From Ariolimax columbianus (lineage: Eukaryota; Mollusca; Gastropoda; Stylommatophora; Arionidae): a stretch of DNA of 64,000 nucleotides. Position numbers and translations under genes: made by a program. Positions within the stretch are counted from its first letter, which is position 1. Every line of letters starts with the position of its first letter. The notes under the pieces were generated by a model. The model was not told where the DNA came from, made no database searches, and was given only the letters and a program-made list of their open reading frames with translations. Below are positions 59,831 to 64,000 of the stretch, in pieces. The stretch lies in the NCBI GenBank assembly GCA_036924085.1, contig JAVGWX010000002.1, forward strand, positions 150,849,571 to 150,913,570, given 5' to 3'.

Positions 59831-60097
59831 GTAAGATGTCTGTTGGACATGAACACTAAGTCCTTCTGTCATGAGCCATCTGCTCCCGCAGTACTGCCAA
59901 CATTTTGACATGGATGGTTGAGTTGTATTTGCTTTTGATGCTCATATTTGTTGATGATTTTGTGGACTAAAATTTATACATAATGAGAATGGCAATCTAC
60001 CTTAGTTACCTTTTACACCACGCCTGTCATGTTATGTTAATGTTACAATTCATTACTTCCTTTTCAGGCCCCTCTAACACTCCAGCTAAAATGTTTT

Positions 60098-61345
60098 AGT
60101 TCAGTTCATTTCAGTTCATCCCGTAACCCATCAGGTCGTTGGGGTGCACATGAAGACACTCCCAAAATCCCACCATCCCTCTCTGTCTGTCGCCGCCTGA
60201 CGTATCTCACCGGGACGAAGGCCTGACAACTCAGTGATGTTGTCCACCCATCTCTTCCTTGGACGTCCTCACCCTCTCTGTCCTGGTATGAAACCAAAGA
60301 GTACCGAGTTGATAATTCCGTTGGACCTCGCGACGTGCCTGCACCAGGCCATCTTTCGTCTTTTGATAGCTGTGAACAGATCTTCAAATGGACCAATAGC
60401 GACTTCAACTTTCTAACATATTTCTACGTTCGTGACATGATCTTTATATGTAACATTTAGGAGTTTTCTATAGCACCTCATGTCCATTGCATATATTCTG
60501 CCCTGGATATCTGCTATAATGCTCCAGGTCTCGCAGGCATACAGAAATATTGATAGCACCAAAGAGCGCATTAGTCTAACTTTTATGCCGAGGGCGAGCC
60601 GCTTGTTTTGCCATATAGGTTTCAGCCGAGTCAGCGCCGCTGTTGTTTCTGCTATACTTGCAATAACCTCTGGCTTCAATCCCTCTTCGCTGATCAATGA
60701 TCCCAGATATTTGAAACGTTTTACCACCTCAAGTTCCTGCGCATTTGCCTCTATTACAGATTTAAACCCTGTTATGTTATTGGTCATGAGCTTTGTTTTG
60801 TCTGCATTTATTTCCATTCCAGAACTCAGGGCCGCTCTATCCAATCTACCAATCAACTCCTGTAGTTCCCTTTCTGTGCCTGCCAATACATCAATATCAT
60901 CAGCAAATCGGAAGTTTGTGATAATCCTGTCACCTATTTTAACCGTGCCAACATGTTCTTTTAAGGTCGTCTCCATTATTCTCTCCAAGAATATATTGAA
61001 GAGTGTTGGGGAGAGAATACATCTTTGTCTCACACCCACCATCGTATGGTACCAATCGCCTAGCATTCCCTCTACTGAGACAGCGCTGGTCGCCTGCTGG
61101 TAAAGGTTTGCAATTACCCTCACAATATCACTGTTGAACTTATAATGCTTCATTGTTGACCATAGCGCCGCTTGCCACACTCTGTCAATCGCCTTTCTAA
61201 TGTCAATGAAGGCATGGTAGAGTTGTTGTTGATACTCTGAGTACTTCTCATTCATTAGCTGAAGATTAAATATCTGCGCGATGGTACTCCTTCCCGCTCT
61301 AAAGTCCGCTTGTTCTTCGGCGATGATATTCTCTGCCTTTTGGTT
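60098..61345 (-). mobile_element. RTE-like LINE, minus strand, RT largely open
   Basis: Frame 61255-60413 (280 codons): YHAFIDIRKAIDRVWQAALW, GVRQRCILSPTLFNIFLERI, FRFADDIDVLAGTERELQEL, GMEINADKTKLMTN, FKYLGSLISEEGLKPEV, LFLYACETWS-like block, MDMRCYRKLLNVTYKDHVTN. Just upstream, ADFRAGRSTIAQIFNLQLM is readable to about 61345. The RT box is FADD (intact) but the QG of GVRQG reads QR. The 3' part (60410-60110) is in shifted frames. Ends with a (GAACT)n-like tail at 60098-60120. Its endonuclease is missing. 59831-60097 shows nothing else. Confidence 0.9.
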
Positions 61346-61654
61346 TCAGTCTATTAAGTATTATTTTCAAAATGTTTAATCTTTGAAAAATCATTTGCTG
61401 CAAGATAACCATTTTGCTTCTGTCTATGTTGTTTAATGTCCTTTGGTATTATTATGTGTGCTTTCTGCTTAAATTTGTTGTTATGATTTTATTCAATGAT
61501 CTAGGCTATATCTTTTATGTGCTGTTTTCATCAGCATCTTGCTATGTTTTTTTCTTCACCTCTGAATTTAAACATATTCATATATATTTATATAAATGGC
61601 TCTTTTCACCTTTACAGATGGTTTAATGCGGGTAAAAGTCTCATTTGACAGTTC

Positions 61655-62200
61655 TTTTAACTTAACTTACGTCTTTATACTGGTTTATAAGACTCTGCAG
61701 AGTCTGTATACAACCAGTTTCATTTACATCACCTTGCTCTAAAAGGTATGCACATCCAATTTATTCTTAAATGTATTAACTGTCACTGCCTCCACTACCT
61801 CCCGTGGCTGTGCATTCCAAGCTTTCACCACTCTTTGACTAAAAAAATATTTCCAAATATCTAATCTGGACCTCTCTTTAGTCAACTTGTAGATATGCAC
61901 TCTTGTTCTTGGGGGTGACTGTATTTTAAAAAAACTTGTTATAGTCTAATTTATCCATTCCTCTGATGATCTTTTAACCTGTATTAAGTCACCATGATTT
62001 CTTCTCTCTTCTAGACACTGTAGGCAGGTTTTTCTGAGTCTTTCCTCCTAACTGTAATTCTGCAATCCCACTATCAGCTTTGTTGCTCTTTTTTGTATTC
62101 TTTCCAGCATGTTTATATCCCCTCTATGATAAGGACTCCACACCTGTACACTGTACTCCAATCTAAGTCTAACTAATGCTTTATACAGTTTGGCTGATCT
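61655..62200 (-). mobile_element. CR1-like LINE, copy 5, minus strand
   Basis: The minus strand carries the family 3' blocks: LVRLRLEYSVQVWSPY-type, [16 protein letters not shown], [15 protein letters not shown] and WNAQPREVVEAVTVNTFKNK-type in broken frames, and the palindrome AGACTCTGCAGAGTCT at 61690-61705, ending (reversed) at GTTAAGTTAA near 61658. 61346-61654 shows nothing else. Confidence 0.88.
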
Positions 62201-62299
62201 TGCTTATTTCAGACAGGTATACTTTAATACAGTGAGTGCATGTTTTGGATATATGGTTACATCTAGTTTTGTGCTTCCGTCACTTGTTTTACCTGTTTT

Positions 62300-62712
62300 T
62301 TAACATTTCGTCAAACGTCTCTACACTTCTATATAATGTTGTTTTTTATGCAACTCTATCTTCAGCTATCTCCTCCCACTATTGTAAGTCCATGGAGAAG
62401 TCTTTAATGAGGTTTTACATACATCTTTGTATCTTAACACTGGTCTCCTCCCCTCCAAATGTTCACAGAAAACTACCTGCTTGGATATGCAATTATTTTC
62501 CATTTATCTCACATACTCCTGCCACCTCATTCTTTTACCACTTATTGTTTCAATGATATATTGCAGCTGGTTTGATGCAATATCTTAGCATTGGTAATGT
62601 TGTCCTGCCACTTGATTTTCATTATTTTGTGTAGACAATGAAGATGAAAGATGTTGAGTCTCCTTGTGCGTCTCGAATAAGTGGGCCACACTTCCGATCC
62701 ATACAATGAGGT
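62300..62712 (-). mobile_element. LINE C-terminal fragment, minus strand
   Basis: Minus frames give STSLYGSEVWPTYSRRTRRL, NIFHLHCLHKIMKIKWQDNI, TNAKILHQT, then DTKMYVK-like and RLLHGLTIVGGDS-like blocks. LYGSE.W.TY..R.RRLN.FH..CL..I..IKWQD is typical of the thumb/C-terminal region of the LINE type seen at 48329-50757. Strongly 5'-truncated. Confidence 0.78.
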
Positions 62713-63245
62713 GCTAAGCATGCAGATTTGATATCAGAGTTTTCATTTGCCCGTTAATTAAGTATTTTCCCACACTCTTGTCTATATGTATATATCTTGA
62801 TATTTATGACTCGTTCCTCTGCATAGCTGCAAGTCCCAACATCGTCTCCTGCAAACCCTGTCTTGGACCATGGAAGTCCAGTGAGTGGTAAGTGCTCCTC
62901 TAGAGGCATCTTGGATGTTGCAGCGTACCGCAAGGGAGTCTGACCAATGCATTGGAGGTCTTGCTCATTGTCTCTTCTAACCTCGGGGGTAGCAGACTGC
63001 TGTCGCTGTGCTTCATCGACCATCATTTTGTCGCAACATGTGACCTGCCCATCTATGTTTTGCCTTATTTGTATGGATTACTGCATCCTTCACCAGAGAC
63101 AATTATCTTATGTCAGAATTGTGCAGACCTTGCATATGTTGGTTCCGCAGACTGATTCCGACCAAGTGTTTCTCAAGGAAGGCCTGGGTAACTTCTCAAT
63201 TTGTCCTCTAATGAAAAGACATTGAGAAGGTCACGAAGTGGTCTT
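62713..63245. other. Unassigned stretch
   Basis: Two + open frames (62947-63225, 62952-63155) and a minus frame (63026-62754) have no convincing homology. GAAAAGACATTGAGAAGGTC at 63212-63231 recurs at 46225. Confidence 0.4.
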
Positions 63246-63269
63246 CCCCCCCCCCCCCCCCCCCCCCCC
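63246..63269 (+). repeat. (C)24 homopolymer
   Basis: Twenty-four consecutive C. Such runs are prone to length errors, so the count may be inexact. Confidence 0.85.
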
Positions 63270-63348
63270 AGTTTTTCAAACTTTTTTCATCTATGGAGTA
63301 TAAGAACAGCTTTTGAACAACAGAAAAGCAATTTATACAACCAAAGTA

Positions 63349-63386
63349 ATATATATATATATATATACACACACATACACACACAT
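63349..63386 (+). repeat. (TA)n(CA)n microsatellite
   Basis: A TA run passes into CACACA repeats, about 45 bp before the LINE fragment that ends the window. Confidence 0.9.
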
Positions 63387-63429
63387 GCATGTATTGTGTG
63401 TGTTAGTTTATATGCACATTGTTTCATGT

Positions 63430-64000
63430 GTCCCTGTCAGTGGCAACTGGAAAATACTCAAGCAATTTCAGAGCGGAGGCCGAAGCACTGAGGGCTACAG
63501 TAGAAGCAATGCTGACAGGCGAAAGCAATGAAAGCCAGAAAGTCCTGTTTACAGATGCACTGGCCATAGTTACAGCACTAAAAAGCCAGAAAAATAGTGA
63601 ACTTAATGATTTAAGAGCAGTACTCTGTCAACTATGCCAGCAGTTCTCACCAAAAAGAGTAGTGTTACAGTGGATTCCATCCCACTGTAACATCCAAGGC
63701 AACGAGGAGGCAGACAGACTGGCAAAAGAAGGTGCAAGACTACCACAACCAGATTCTAGTGTGACCTACGAAGAGTCCAAAAGGCTTATTAGGGCCAGAT
63801 ACATGGCCAAATGGGAAACAGAACATACTGGCTACACACAAAAATGATGCCTATTACCAGTTGAACAGAAGAGAGCAGGTCGTGGTCTTCAGACTCCGCA
63901 CAGGCCACAACAGACTGAGATACCACCTATTCAATAAACTGAAGATAGGTGGTACTGACGAATGCACTTGTGGTACAGGGAAAATGACCGCTGAACATCT
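63430..64000 (+). mobile_element. RNase H LINE fragment, same family as 1550-2833, runs off the window
   Basis: From [20 protein letters not shown] through LFTDALAIVTAL and [20 protein letters not shown] to [12 protein letters not shown], matching residues about 165-320 of the 1611 frame. One extra base in ACACACAAAAATGATGCC near 63838 shifts the frame; homology goes on to the last base (ACCGCTGAACATCT). The first catalytic Asp (YTDGS) is upstream of the truncation and absent. Confidence 0.92.

Noticed and set aside
60480..61103. 207-codon + frame
   Set aside because: Antisense shadow of the minus-strand LINE RT, which has the RT motifs.
62750..62900. GFAGDD on the minus strand, as at the actin N-terminus
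   Set aside because: Only six residues match; the flanks do not follow actin and the stretch is repeat-rich.

Overview
The window is animal (metazoan) nuclear DNA. It has many short exons with GT/AG borders, long AT-rich introns, abundant non-LTR retrotransposons (LINEs), tRNA-headed SINEs, mariner-type DNA transposons and minisatellites. The repeat content and the mucin-like gene would suit an invertebrate, perhaps a mollusc or another lophotrochozoan, but I cannot fix the species from sequence alone.

One host gene on the + strand crosses almost the whole window. I can thread 15 consecutive exons between 1110 and 59830 whose splice phases all match (847 codons). They encode the middle of a large secreted or membrane-anchored protein: an AMOP domain (exon 1), a von Willebrand factor D domain (exons 2-6, starting [13 protein letters not shown], with [14 protein letters not shown]), a short beta-rich linker starting NRPPV (exons 7-8), then a run of EGF modules, mostly calcium-binding, carried almost entirely on phase 1-1 exons (exons 8-15). 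This is the layout of the MUC4 / mucin-like / SUSD2-related family. Both ends of the gene, including any signal peptide, NIDO domain or transmembrane segment, lie outside the window.

Everything else is intron. The 11.3-kb intron (18228-29493) holds a decayed EN-RT-RNase H LINE (about 18590-22995), an RTE-like fragment (24075-24700) and a nearly intact RTE-like LINE whose ~1010-codon frame is broken only by four stops (25883-29032). Later introns hold five 3'-anchored copies of one CR1-like LINE (31.7, 37.1, 41.6, 45.4 and 61.7 kb), several decayed RTE-like fragments, a LINE with a C-terminal zinc finger nested inside the 5' region of another LINE (48249-53924), and a minus-strand RTE-like LINE (60098-61345). 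Two pieces of one RNase H LINE family sit at opposite ends of the window (1550-2833 and 63430-64000).

The points most worth a second look are: a mariner-derived foldback family present twice with the same internal junction (14018-14494 and 57954-58696); a decayed copy of exon 7 just downstream of it (18405-18582); a 35-bp minisatellite whose last unit supplies the splice acceptor of exon 10 (35203-35449), itself interrupted by a 39-bp LINE tail with a 15-bp target duplication; and several other minisatellites split by retroelements. No prokaryotic features, CRISPR arrays or free-standing RNA genes are supportable.
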